DNA of 64,000 bases from Fontibacterium sp040404065 (GTDB lineage Bacteria > Pseudomonadota > Alphaproteobacteria > Pelagibacterales > Pelagibacteraceae), in assembly GCA_040404065.1 (NCBI GenBank), contig JBBAJM010000001.1, one strand, 5' to 3'. Below the pieces are notes generated by a model. It searched no databases. It was not told where the DNA came from and saw only the letters and a list, made by a program, of their open reading frames with translations. This document shows positions 43,115 to 51,701 of this stretch, piece after piece. The first letter of the stretch is position 1. Each line of letters begins with the position of its first letter. Made by a program: the position numbers and the translations under genes.

Positions 43115-43973
43115 TATAAGTTTCTAAGAAAAATATTAAAAATATTAAAAGTCCAAAAAAATTATTACTGTTAAATACTTTTTGAATCTTTTCCCTATCA
43201 TTAGAGTTGGTTTTTTTAATTAATAATACTTGATAAATTAAATGTGCAGATGAAGTTATTATTAAGATAAAATAAAGAAAAGATCTATCTGTTAAAGCAC
43301 CTAAAGCAATTAATAAAATTATTAAAGAAATGTAGCAAAAAAAAAGGAAGTTCTTTATGTCGTGTTTAAATTTAATTGCTGTAGATTTGATCTTTATTTT
43401 TAAATCGTCGCGTCTATCTTGTAGTGCGTAAATTGTATCGTATCCTAAAGTCCAAAATATCGCCGCCACATATAAGATGATTGTTTCAATTTTTAAGTTT
43501 TCAAAGAACACTGACCAGGCAAGTAGCACTCCCCAATTAAATGTAAAACCAAGAAATAGTTGAGGCCAAAATGTTATTCTTTTCATAAAAGGATAAGTTA
43601 AAATTAATAATCCAGATGATAAACCTAATATTCTAGAAAAATTATTAAACTGAAACAATATTACGATTGCAGGAATTAAAAGTAGCAGAATAATAATCCA
43701 AGCAGTTTTTACACTTATTTTTTTAGAAGCTATTAAACGTTTTTTGGTTCTTTGAACTTTGCTATCTATATTTTTATCTACGATGTCATTATAAACGCAA
43801 CCAGCACTTCTCATTACTATAGAGCCTATAAAAAATAAAATTAAGTACTTAATAAATAAATTATCATTTACAGTAAACCATTGGGTCATTGCCAAACTCC
43901 AAGCACATGGCCAGAATAATAAAAAGATTCCAATGGGTTTATTTAATCTTAATAATTCAGCAAATTGGTACAT
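43107..43973 (-). CDS. ubiA: 4-hydroxybenzoate polyprenyltransferase
   Basis: UbiA prenylates 4-hydroxybenzoate in ubiquinone synthesis in the inner membrane. The 288-residue protein has multiple transmembrane helices and the two Asp-rich motifs NDIVDKNIDSKVQRTK (near 63-78) and YDTIYALQDRRDDLKIKIKS (near 178-197). The N-terminal RLNKPIGIFLLFWPCAWSL is typical. It is the first gene of the run ubiA-pmbA-msbA-waaA-lpxK-lpxL-like. Divergent rsmE lies 37 nt away. Confidence 0.94.
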   Translation of the reverse strand: MYQFAELLRLNKPIGIFLLFWPCAWSLAMTQWFTVNDNLFIKYLILFFIGSIVMRSAGCVYNDIVDKNIDSKVQRTKKRLIASKKISVKTAWIIILLLLIPAIVILFQFNNFSRILGLSSGLLILTYPFMKRITFWPQLFLGFTFNWGVLLAWSVFFENLKIETIILYVAAIFWTLGYDTIYALQDRRDDLKIKIKSTAIKFKHDIKNFLFFCYISLIILLIALGALTDRSFLYFILIITSSAHLIYQVLLIKKTNSNDREKIQKVFNSNNFFGLLIFLIFFLETYNA

Positions 43974-44010
43974 TTTGTAAAAATTGAGTAATTTAGTTAC
44001 AATAACAGTT

Positions 44011-44730
44011 ATGTCTTTAAAAGTAAGAATTTATTTGAATAAAAAGCTAGATCTAGATTTAGATTTAATTCTAGAAAAAGAAGATAGTCATTATTTAAAA
44101 AATGTGATGCGTTTAAGAGAAGGGGATAATGTTTTTTTATTTAATTCTCAAGATGGAGAATTCGAGGGAAGAATTATTAGCTCTGATAAAAATAATACAA
44201 AAGTTAAACTAGTAGCAAAGATTAAAAATACAGGAAAACAATCAAATATATCTCTAATATTTTCTTTAATTAAAAGTTCAAAGTTGAATTATTTAATTCA
44301 AAAATGCACAGAAGTAGGCGTTAAAGAATTTATTCCAGTTATCTCTGAAAAGTCAGTCGCTAAGAATTTAAACATAAAAAGAGTTGAAAAAATTATCAAA
44401 GAAACTTGCGAACAATCTAATCAGCTATTATTGCCAGTTATTCATGAAGTTGGAAAATTAGAAAAAAAATTACAATCTTTTGATAAGAATTCTGTAATTT
44501 TTTTTGCGGACACTAACTCTTCTAATAAAAAGATAGATGAAGTTTTAAAAGAAAATAAAAATAATAAATTTTACTTATTGATAGGTCCTGAAGGTGATTT
44601 TTCATTAAAAGAAAGGGACTTGCTAAGTAAAATGAGTAATTGTTTACCTATTTCATTAGGTCAAAATATTTTAAGATCGGAAACAGCTGCAGTTGCAGGT
44701 CTTGTTTTATTAAATTCTCAGATTAATTAA
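44011..44730 (+). CDS. rsmE: 16S rRNA (uracil(1498)-N3)-methyltransferase
   Basis: RsmE methylates U1498 of 16S rRNA and has a SPOUT fold. I use ATG 44011 (MSLKVRIYLNKKL, 239 aa). A TTG 27 nt upstream would add nine residues that do not fit the family. Seen are HYLKNVMRLREGD, the IQKCTEVGVKEFIPVISEKS region and the knot segment LLIGPEGDFSLKERDLL, ending SLGQNILRSETAAVAGL. It converges on tldD with a 4-nt overlap. Confidence 0.94.
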   Translation: MSLKVRIYLNKKLDLDLDLILEKEDSHYLKNVMRLREGDNVFLFNSQDGEFEGRIISSDKNNTKVKLVAKIKNTGKQSNISLIFSLIKSSKLNYLIQKCTEVGVKEFIPVISEKSVAKNLNIKRVEKIIKETCEQSNQLLLPVIHEVGKLEKKLQSFDKNSVIFFADTNSSNKKIDEVLKENKNNKFYLLIGPEGDFSLKERDLLSKMSNCLPISLGQNILRSETAAVAGLVLLNSQIN

Positions 44731-46154
44731 TTTTTAGTTCCACCAACAGTGATGCTATCAATCAAGATAGTTGGTTGACCAACGCCAACAGGTACCCATT
44801 GTCCATTTTTTCCACAAGTGCCAACACCAGCATCTAGTTCCATGTCATTTCCAACCATCTTAACTTTTGTAAGAACGTCAGGACCATTGCCAATAAGAGT
44901 TGCTCCTTTTAAAGGTCTTCCAATTTTTCCATTTTTAATTTCATAAGCTTCAGTGCATGAAAAAACAAACTTACCATTTGTGATGTCTACTTGACCCCCT
45001 CCAAATGCAACAGCATAGATACCGTTATCAACTGATTTAATTATTTCTTCGGGATGGTACTTTCCAGAAAGCATATAAGTGTTTGTCATACGTGGCATTG
45101 GTATATGTTCAAAACTTTCTCTTCTACCATTTCCAGTTGGTTGAACATTCATCAATCTTGCGTTCAATCTGTCTTGTATATAATTTTTTAATATTCCTTT
45201 TTCTATTAATACAGTTTTATTTGTCGGTGTTCCTTCATCATCGATAGTTATAGAGCCTCTTCTATTTTCAATTGTTCCATCATCAACAACGGTTACTTGT
45301 TCATCAGCTATTTTTTGTCCCATTAAATTTGAGAATGCAGAAGTTTTTTTTCTATTAAAATCTCCTTCTAAACCATGTCCAATTGCTTCATGAAGAAGAA
45401 TTCCAGGCCAACCAGGTCCTAACACTACTTTCATTTCTCCAGCCGGGGCATCAACACTTTCAAGATTAACTAATGCTTGTTTTAGAGCGATATCGCAAAC
45501 TTTTTTCCAATTTAAATCAGTAATATATTCATCTAATATTTTTCTTCCGCCAGTGCCATAACTTCCTGTTTCTTTTCTTCCATTTTTTTCAACCATTACC
45601 GAAACATTAAATCGAACAAGAGGTCTTTTGTCGGAATAACTTTGATTGTCAGGTCTGATAATTTCTATTTGCTGATATTCAGAAAATATAGAGCTAGAAA
45701 CTTGTTTAACGTGTGGATTTTTTGATCTTAAGTATTTGTCTATGTTATTTAATAGATCTATTTTTTCAGAAAAATTTTTTGCTTCTATAGGATTAACGTC
45801 AGCATACAGATGTTTGTTAGTTTTTTTAGGTCCAGAACTTAATTTTCCAGAAAAATTTTTGCTTGCATCTAAAATTATTTTTGCAGATTGTTTTAAAGAT
45901 TCTTCTGTCAGTTCATTTGAATGTGAGTAGGTAGTAATATCGTTGTTAACAGATCTTAACCCATAACCTTTGCTAGAGTCGTAGCTTGTGTTTTTAATTT
46001 TACCATCATCCAATAATAACGACTCCGAAACTGTCGATTCCAGGAATAGTTCACCGTCATCACACTTAAAAAGAGTATCGTTGACTATTGTTTCTGCTGA
46101 TTTTCTTGAAATTGAATTTTCCTGTGAAAAAAACTCATTTAAATCTGGGTTCAT
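44727..46154 (-). CDS. tldD: TldD metalloprotease subunit
   Basis: TldD is the zinc-containing catalytic half of the TldD/TldE protease. The 475 residues include the HExxxH motif LLHEAIGHGLEGDF (near 261-274). The Cys-containing block GVGTCGKNGQWVPVGVGQPTI lies at the C-terminus. The partner pmbA lies about 1.6 kb away on the same strand, separated by ubiA and rsmE. No RiPP or toxin gene, the classical substrates, is visible nearby. Its upstream region is shared with ctaC and contains a long palindrome. Confidence 0.95.
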   Translation of the reverse strand: MNPDLNEFFSQENSISRKSAETIVNDTLFKCDDGELFLESTVSESLLLDDGKIKNTSYDSSKGYGLRSVNNDITTYSHSNELTEESLKQSAKIILDASKNFSGKLSSGPKKTNKHLYADVNPIEAKNFSEKIDLLNNIDKYLRSKNPHVKQVSSSIFSEYQQIEIIRPDNQSYSDKRPLVRFNVSVMVEKNGRKETGSYGTGGRKILDEYITDLNWKKVCDIALKQALVNLESVDAPAGEMKVVLGPGWPGILLHEAIGHGLEGDFNRKKTSAFSNLMGQKIADEQVTVVDDGTIENRRGSITIDDEGTPTNKTVLIEKGILKNYIQDRLNARLMNVQPTGNGRRESFEHIPMPRMTNTYMLSGKYHPEEIIKSVDNGIYAVAFGGGQVDITNGKFVFSCTEAYEIKNGKIGRPLKGATLIGNGPDVLTKVKMVGNDMELDAGVGTCGKNGQWVPVGVGQPTILIDSITVGGTKN

Positions 46155-46199
46155 TTTTAGATAAATTGTCGCAAATTTTTTCTATATATTTGTGATAAT

Positions 46200-46221
46200 A
46201 ATATAGTTAAATAACTATATT
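46200..46221. promoter_or_regulatory. 10-bp-arm perfect palindrome between tldD and ctaC
   Basis: AATATAGTTA (46200-46209) and TAACTATATT (46212-46221) are perfect reverse complements with two A residues between. It lies in the 88-nt divergent tldD/ctaC spacer, 21 nt before the ctaC ATG. The spacing suits an operator over the ctaC promoter or start. There is no U-run, so a terminator is unlikely. The regulator is unknown. Confidence 0.6.
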
Positions 46222-46242
46222 TACATAGTATATCTTTAATTA

Positions 46243-47079
46243 ATGACAAAAAATTTTTTAAACAAATTTTATTTATCTTTAGCGTTAGTCGCTACGACTA
46301 ATACAGCATTTGCTCGAGAGAACTGGCAGTTTGGATATGAGGAATCCGTTACTTCTGTCATGGATGATATTATTCATCTTCATGACAAAATCATACTGCC
46401 AATTATTGTTGCAATATCTGCTTTTGTGCTTTTTTTGTTAATTTATAGTTTAATTAAATTTAGATCATCTAAAAACCCAATTCCTTCAAAAACTTCTCAC
46501 AATACATTAATTGAAGTTTTGTGGACTTTAATACCCTGTATAATCTTGGTTGTTATAGCCGTTCCATCTTTCAGATTGTTATACAAACAGGATATTATTC
46601 CTAAGTCAGATGTTACTTTAAAAGTTACGGGTTATCAGTGGTACTGGGGATATGAATATCCTGATGAAAAAATATCTTTTGAAGCAAACATGGTTGAGAC
46701 CAAAAATTTAAAACCAAATCAGCCAAGGCTTTTAGAGGCAGATAATTATGTAGTTCTTCCAGTGAATAAAGTTGTAAAAGTTTTAATAACAGCCAACGAT
46801 GTTTTGCATGCTTGGGCTATGCCTTCTTTTGGGGTAAATAGAGAAGCAGTTCCAGGAAGAATTAACGAAACTTGGTTTAAGGCACAAAAAGAGGGAATTT
46901 ATTATGGTCAGTGTTTAGAATTGTGCGGAACAAAACATGCTTTTATGCCTATTGTTGTAAAAATAGTTTCGGAAAAAGAATATAATGAATGGCTTAAAGT
47001 GGCAAAAGTAAAGTTTGCAAAATATCCTGAAAATAATATTTTTGCAGAAAATAATTTTACAGAAAAAACAATAAAATAA
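46243..47079 (+). CDS. ctaC: cytochrome c oxidase subunit II
   Basis: Subunit II accepts electrons from cytochrome c through its CuA centre. The 278 residues have a signal peptide (cleavage likely after TAFA), two transmembrane helices (about 50-75 and 92-112) and the periplasmic cupredoxin domain. CuA ligands are His in LHAWAMPSFG, the pair in YGQCLELCGTKHAFMPIVV, and Met. The segment VTGYQWYWGYEYP is the electron-entry aromatic region. It leads the ctaC-ctaD-ctaB-small ORF-ctaG-ctaE-surf1 operon, and its promoter region contains a palindrome. Confidence 0.97.
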   Translation: MTKNFLNKFYLSLALVATTNTAFARENWQFGYEESVTSVMDDIIHLHDKIILPIIVAISAFVLFLLIYSLIKFRSSKNPIPSKTSHNTLIEVLWTLIPCIILVVIAVPSFRLLYKQDIIPKSDVTLKVTGYQWYWGYEYPDEKISFEANMVETKNLKPNQPRLLEADNYVVLPVNKVVKVLITANDVLHAWAMPSFGVNREAVPGRINETWFKAQKEGIYYGQCLELCGTKHAFMPIVVKIVSEKEYNEWLKVAKVKFAKYPENNIFAENNFTEKTIK

Positions 47080-47085
47080 AAAACT

Positions 47086-48669
47086 ATGCAAGATTCTCAT
47101 TACCCTGGCTTTTGGAAAAGATGGTTTCTATCTACTAACCATAAAGATATAGGAACTTTATATTTAATTTTTGCAATTGTTGCAGGAATTGTCGGCACAG
47201 TTTTTTCAATTCTTATGAGAATAGAACTGATGTACCCAGGCGACGGCATACTTGGTGGAGATTATCATCTCTACAATGTTTTAGTTACTGGTCATGGTTT
47301 AATTATGATTTTTTTTATGGTTATGCCAGCAATGATAGGAGGCTTTGGAAATTGGTTTGTACCGCTTATGATAGGTGCTCCTGACATGGCTTTTCCTAGA
47401 ATGAATAATATTTCCTTTTGGTTGTTGCCAGCAGCCTTTATTTTATTAATTTCTTCAATTTTTGTTGAAGGTCCTCCTGGAGGACTTGGAACTGGAGGAG
47501 GTTGGACAATATATCCACCGCTATCTTCAAAGGCTGGACAACCTGGTCCAGCAATGGATCTTGCAATACTAAGCCTTCATTTAGCTGGAGCCTCATCAAT
47601 TCTTGGAGCTATTAATTTTATAACTACAATTTTCAATATGAGAGCGCCTGGAATGACAATGCACAAAATGCCTCTTTTTGCTTGGTCAATTTTAGTTACA
47701 GCTTTTTTATTATTACTTTCTTTACCGGTTTTAGCTGGAGCAATTACAATGTTATTAACTGACAGAAATTTTGGGACTGCTTTCTTTGAGCCAAAAGGAG
47801 GCGGGGATCCAATTTTATTTCAACATTTGTTTTGGTTCTTTGGTCACCCAGAAGTTTATATTATGATCCTTCCCGGATTTGGAATGATTAGTCATATAAT
47901 TTCAACTTTTTCAAAAAAACCTATCTTTGGATATCTTGGAATGGCTTACGCGATGGTATCAATTGGTGTTGTAGGATTTGTAGTCTGGGCCCACCATATG
48001 TTTACGGTAGGCTTAGGTGTAGACACTAAAGCATATTTCGTATTCGCAACGTTGATCATTGCGGTTCCTACAGGAATAAAAGTCTTTTCATGGATTGCAA
48101 CAATGTGGGGAGGTTCTATTACTGTAAGGACGCCGATGCTTTGGGCTATTGGATTTATTTTTTTATTTACTGTAGGTGGTGTGACGGGAGTTGTTTTAGC
48201 AAATGCCGGAGTAGACACATCTTTACACCATACATATTATGTTGTTGCTCACTTTCATTACGTACTTTCTTTAGGCGCAGTGTTTTCAATATTTGCAGGC
48301 TTCTATTATTGGTTTGGAAAAATGTCAGGATATGAGTATTCAGAATTTTTAGGAAAATTTCATTTTTGGACAACATTTATTGGAGTTAATTTAGTATTCT
48401 TCCCTCAGCATTTTTTAGGATTAGCAGGAATGCCAAGAAGATATGCTGACTATCCAGATGCTTATGCTGGATGGAATTTTGTTTCTTCGATTGGATCTTA
48501 CATTTCCGGATTTGGAGTTATTATATTTTTAATTTTAGTAGCTCATGCGTTTATTAGAAAGAAAAGAGTTCCTAATAATCAGTGGGGCGAAGGTGCAACA
48601 ACATTGGAATGGACTTTAAGTTCTCCTCCACCATTCCATCAGTTTAATGAGCTACCGAAAATTAAATAA
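47086..48669 (+). CDS. ctaD: cytochrome c oxidase subunit I
   Basis: The 527-residue catalytic subunit of aa3-type oxidase binds heme a and the heme a3-CuB centre. It has twelve transmembrane helices. Heme and copper ligands are in VTGHGLIMIFF, the FWFFGHPEVYIMILPGFG motif (His-Tyr cross-link and CuB), VWAHHMFTVG and HHTYYVVAHFHYVLS. The PEVY Glu marks an A-type heme-copper oxidase with intact D-pathway end. It starts 6 nt after ctaC and is followed by ctaB. Confidence 0.98.
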   Translation: MQDSHYPGFWKRWFLSTNHKDIGTLYLIFAIVAGIVGTVFSILMRIELMYPGDGILGGDYHLYNVLVTGHGLIMIFFMVMPAMIGGFGNWFVPLMIGAPDMAFPRMNNISFWLLPAAFILLISSIFVEGPPGGLGTGGGWTIYPPLSSKAGQPGPAMDLAILSLHLAGASSILGAINFITTIFNMRAPGMTMHKMPLFAWSILVTAFLLLLSLPVLAGAITMLLTDRNFGTAFFEPKGGGDPILFQHLFWFFGHPEVYIMILPGFGMISHIISTFSKKPIFGYLGMAYAMVSIGVVGFVVWAHHMFTVGLGVDTKAYFVFATLIIAVPTGIKVFSWIATMWGGSITVRTPMLWAIGFIFLFTVGGVTGVVLANAGVDTSLHHTYYVVAHFHYVLSLGAVFSIFAGFYYWFGKMSGYEYSEFLGKFHFWTTFIGVNLVFFPQHFLGLAGMPRRYADYPDAYAGWNFVSSIGSYISGFGVIIFLILVAHAFIRKKRVPNNQWGEGATTLEWTLSSPPPFHQFNELPKIK

Positions 48670-48677
48670 TTAAAAAA

Positions 48678-49598
48678 GTGTATAAAGCTACATTTGCTAA
48701 TTATCAAAATAATAAAAATCTTTTAGTTTTAAAAAATTTTTATAATTTAATGAAGCCAAGAGTAATGTCTTTGGTTGTTTTCACTGCATTAGTTGGTCTT
48801 TTGATTTCTAATACAAAAGTAAATTTTTTAAGTTCTTCACTAGCACTTTTTTTTGTAGCTTTAGGTGCAGGAGCCGCAGGAGCTCTTAATATGTGGTACG
48901 ACTCCGAAATTGATGCCGTAATGTCCCGCACTTGTTTAAGACCAATACCACTTGGGAAAATATCAAATAACCAAGCGTTATATTTTGGAATTTCTTTATC
49001 AGTAATATCTATTTGGGGACTTTATGTTTTTTCAAATATTCTATCTGCTATAATTTTAGCTATTACTATTGGTTTTTATATTTTTATTTACACAATTTGG
49101 CTTAAACGCAGAAGCGTTCAGAATATTGTAATAGGAGGAGCAGCAGGTGCTTTTCCGCCAGTAATAGGATGGTCTATTGCTAATAATAATTTGTCAATTG
49201 AGCCAATAGTATTGTTTTTAATTATATTTTTCTGGACCCCGTCTCATTTTTGGTCTTTGTCTTTATATAAATCCGAAGATTACAAAAAAGCGAAAATACC
49301 AATGCTACCAGTGGTTTCAGGAGTAAATTTTACAAAAAAAAATATTTTTGCATATGCGCTTATATTATTCCCTATAACTATACTTCCATTTTATTTTAAA
49401 TTTGCTGGTTTTGTTTATTTAATACCAACTGTTTTCTTAGGATTATTTTATATTTTTTTAACATTCAAGTTGTTAAACGCTAATAATAAGAAAACTATAG
49501 GAATGCTATCTAAAAAAATATTTGGTTTTTCCATTTTATATCTATTCTTATTATTTGCTTTATTGCTGACAGAAAGTTTTATTAAATTTGTTAAATGA
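48678..49598 (+). CDS. ctaB: protoheme IX farnesyltransferase (heme O synthase)
   Basis: CtaB converts heme B to heme O for the oxidase. The 306 residues begin with GTG (48678), which keeps the conserved NLMKPRVMSLVVFTALVGL at a normal distance. The next ATG would truncate the N-terminus. The two Asp-rich motifs are NMWYDSEIDAVMSRTCLRP and the later segment FFWTPSHFWSLSL with YKSEDYKKAKIPMLPVVSG. It has multiple transmembrane helices. The stop overlaps a 35-aa ORF as ATGA. Confidence 0.95.
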   Translation: MYKATFANYQNNKNLLVLKNFYNLMKPRVMSLVVFTALVGLLISNTKVNFLSSSLALFFVALGAGAAGALNMWYDSEIDAVMSRTCLRPIPLGKISNNQALYFGISLSVISIWGLYVFSNILSAIILAITIGFYIFIYTIWLKRRSVQNIVIGGAAGAFPPVIGWSIANNNLSIEPIVLFLIIFFWTPSHFWSLSLYKSEDYKKAKIPMLPVVSGVNFTKKNIFAYALILFPITILPFYFKFAGFVYLIPTVFLGLFYIFLTFKLLNANNKKTIGMLSKKIFGFSILYLFLLFALLLTESFIKFVK

Positions 49599-49702
49599 AT
49601 AAAAAATATATTACTGTAATTATATTATTATTATTAGTTGTTTTTTTTTTTATTTTTACAATAATAAATGTAGGAAATGGTATCCTAGTTAGACCTCTAT
49701 GA
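49595..49702 (+). CDS. 35-aa single-span membrane protein between ctaB and ctaG (CoxF-like)
   Basis: ATG 49595 to TGA 49702 encodes MNKKYITVIILLLLVVFFF and then IFTIINVGNGILVRPL. This is one transmembrane helix with a short C-terminal tail. It overlaps both ctaB and ctaG by 4 nt (ATGA at each junction), which is strong evidence that it is translated. In alphaproteobacteria a small membrane protein (called CoxF in some genomes) lies in the same position and is thought to help oxidase assembly. The assignment rests on position and topology only. Confidence 0.7.
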   Translation: MNKKYITVIILLLLVVFFFIFTIINVGNGILVRPL

Positions 49703-50247
49703 ATTTTCAGGTAAATAAAAGAATAAAACCTTTTTATTTAGTTATTATCTTCTTTGTTATGCTTGGACTATCCTTTGCCTCCGTTCCACTTTATGAGTTA
49801 TTCTGTAAGGCTACCGGCTTTGGAGGAACCACAAAAGTTTCTAAGCAAATTCCAAATGTTATTGTCAATCACGTTATTTTAACCAGATTTGATACTAACG
49901 TTGCAAAAGGATTATTTTGGGATTTTAAAACAGAAAAAACTAAAGAAAATATTAAACCGGGACAAGTTTCTATTGTGAAATTTAAAGTTAAAAATTTGGG
50001 AAATGAAACCTCAACAGCAGTAGCAACTTTTAACGTCATGCCAGATTCTGCTGGTCAGTATTTTAATAAAATTAGTTGTTTTTGTTTTGAACAACAAACT
50101 TTAAAACCAAAAGAAACAAAGGAGTTCGAAATGGCTTATTTTATTGATCCAAAGATAGTTGATGACTTGTCTGCTAAGGAAATTAAGGATATTACTTTAT
50201 CTTATACTTTTTTTGATGTAGCTAACTTTAAAAAGGATAAAAACTAA
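49699..50247 (+). CDS. ctaG: cytochrome c oxidase assembly protein CtaG/Cox11
   Basis: CtaG delivers copper to the CuB site of subunit I. The 182-residue protein has one N-terminal transmembrane helix (about 11-31) and a periplasmic Cox11 domain. The copper-binding motif CFCFE follows NKISC (Cys near 125-129). The PLYELFCKATGFGGT segment near 36-50 is the family signature. It starts within the stop of the preceding small membrane protein and its stop overlaps ctaE by one base. Confidence 0.95.
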   Translation: MNFQVNKRIKPFYLVIIFFVMLGLSFASVPLYELFCKATGFGGTTKVSKQIPNVIVNHVILTRFDTNVAKGLFWDFKTEKTKENIKPGQVSIVKFKVKNLGNETSTAVATFNVMPDSAGQYFNKISCFCFEQQTLKPKETKEFEMAYFIDPKIVDDLSAKEIKDITLSYTFFDVANFKKDKN

Positions 50248-51041
50248 TGTCAGATGACCATAAAAAAGGGCACGACTACCACTTGGTTGATCCAAGTGTT
50301 TGGCCAATAACTTCTTCTTTTGCCGCTTTAGTTTTAGCCTTTGGTGCAGTTTATTATATGCACTCAAAATCTATTTGGCTTCTATTAATTGGATTAGGTT
50401 TGACTCTTTATTCAATGTTTATGTGGTTTAGAGATGTTGTTATTGAGGGTGAATATAAAGGTGATCATACACCAGTTGTTCAGATCGGTTTAAGATATGG
50501 AATGACATTATTTATAATGTCTGAAGTAATGTTCTTTGTTGCTTGGTTTTGGGCCTTCTTTGATGCAAGTTTATTTCCTTCACAGGTACTAGGATCGGTC
50601 TGGCCACCTAAAGGCATTAATGCTCTTGATCCTTGGCACATACCATTAGTTAATACATTAATTTTACTTTTATCTGGAACAACAGTTACTTGGGCGCATC
50701 ATGCTCTTTTGGAAAATGACAGAAAAGGATTGTTAAGCGGTTTATTATTAACAGTTATATTAGGTTCTATTTTCACTTGTTTTCAAGCCTACGAATATAT
50801 CCATGCAGATTTTAAATTAAGCACAGGGATTTATGGATCAACTTTTTACATGGCAACCGGCTTTCATGGCTTTCACGTTATTGTGGGAACAATCTTTTTA
50901 ACAGTTTGCTATTTTAGAGCTAAAGCGGGACATTATAAGCCTGATCATCATTTTGGATTTGAAGCAGCTGCTTGGTATTGGCATTTCGTCGATGTGGTTT
51001 GGCTATTCTTATTTGCTTCAATATATATCTGGGGAAGTTAA
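50247..51041 (+). CDS. ctaE: cytochrome c oxidase subunit III
   Basis: The 264-residue integral membrane subunit has seven transmembrane helices and stabilises the oxidase. Conserved parts are HKKGHDYHLVDPSVWPI at the N-terminus, LRYGMTLFIMSEVMFFVAWFW (with the lipid-binding Glu), YMATGFHGFHVIVGTIFL and AAAWYWHFVDVVWLFLFASIYIWG at the end. It belongs to the cta operon. The next gene, surf1, begins 12 nt later. Confidence 0.96.
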   Translation: MSDDHKKGHDYHLVDPSVWPITSSFAALVLAFGAVYYMHSKSIWLLLIGLGLTLYSMFMWFRDVVIEGEYKGDHTPVVQIGLRYGMTLFIMSEVMFFVAWFWAFFDASLFPSQVLGSVWPPKGINALDPWHIPLVNTLILLLSGTTVTWAHHALLENDRKGLLSGLLLTVILGSIFTCFQAYEYIHADFKLSTGIYGSTFYMATGFHGFHVIVGTIFLTVCYFRAKAGHYKPDHHFGFEAAAWYWHFVDVVWLFLFASIYIWGS

Positions 51042-51053
51042 TAGATATTTTTT

Positions 51054-51701
51054 TTGAAAATAAAGTCATTAGACATTTTTTTTATATTTTTTGTTTTGGT
51101 TCTTTTTTCGTTAGGAACTTGGCAAATTATTAGACTTAATTACAAGAATAATTTATTAAAAAACTTAGAAAATAATTTAAGGAAAAATTCTATTAATTTT
51201 AATTTAGAAATTAATAAAGAATACACTAAAGTTATATTAAAAAAGAAATCATTAAAACCAGAAGTATTTTTATACCATCTAAATAAAGGAGAAATCAATT
51301 TTAAAGTTATAGTTGCTTACGAAGTTAACAATTCACTTGTAGTTTTAGTTGATAAAGGCTGGGTTAAAAAAGATAAAATTAATTTAATAAAAAAAAGTTT
51401 TTTTTACGAAGATGTTATTGAGGGGTATACACAAAAAATAAGAGAAAAAGGTATGTTTACACCAGACAATAATATCAAAGAAGATTTTATATACTTTGTT
51501 GACGTTGATCTTTTAAAGAGGATCTTAAATAAGAATATTTATCCATTATTAATTGTTCAAACTTCAAAAACAAATAAAGATATGGTTGCTAATAATTACG
51601 AAATTCAATTATCAAATAATCATTTGCAATATGCTATAACGTGGTATGGCTTAGGATTAGTAACTGTAATTTTTTTTTTATTTTATAGGAAAAAAGTTTA
51701 A
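51054..51701 (+). CDS. SURF1-family oxidase assembly protein
   Basis: The 215-residue protein has the SURF1 layout: an N-terminal transmembrane helix (about 6-22, ending GTWQIIRL), a periplasmic domain with LVDKGWVKKDK, and a C-terminal helix (about 190-210) preceded by NNHLQYAITWYGLG, the family signature. Translation appears to start at TTG 51054, because no ATG lies between the ctaE stop and the conserved helix. It helps place heme a in subunit I. It overlaps thrC by one base. Confidence 0.9.
   Translation: MKIKSLDIFFIFFVLVLFSLGTWQIIRLNYKNNLLKNLENNLRKNSINFNLEINKEYTKVILKKKSLKPEVFLYHLNKGEINFKVIVAYEVNNSLVVLVDKGWVKKDKINLIKKSFFYEDVIEGYTQKIREKGMFTPDNNIKEDFIYFVDVDLLKRILNKNIYPLLIVQTSKTNKDMVANNYEIQLSNNHLQYAITWYGLGLVTVIFFLFYRKKV

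Noticed and set aside
48090..48335. 81-codon frame within ctaD
   Set aside because: It is an out-of-frame shadow of subunit I. The sequence has a Cys-rich composition arising from Val/Ala/His codons read off frame.
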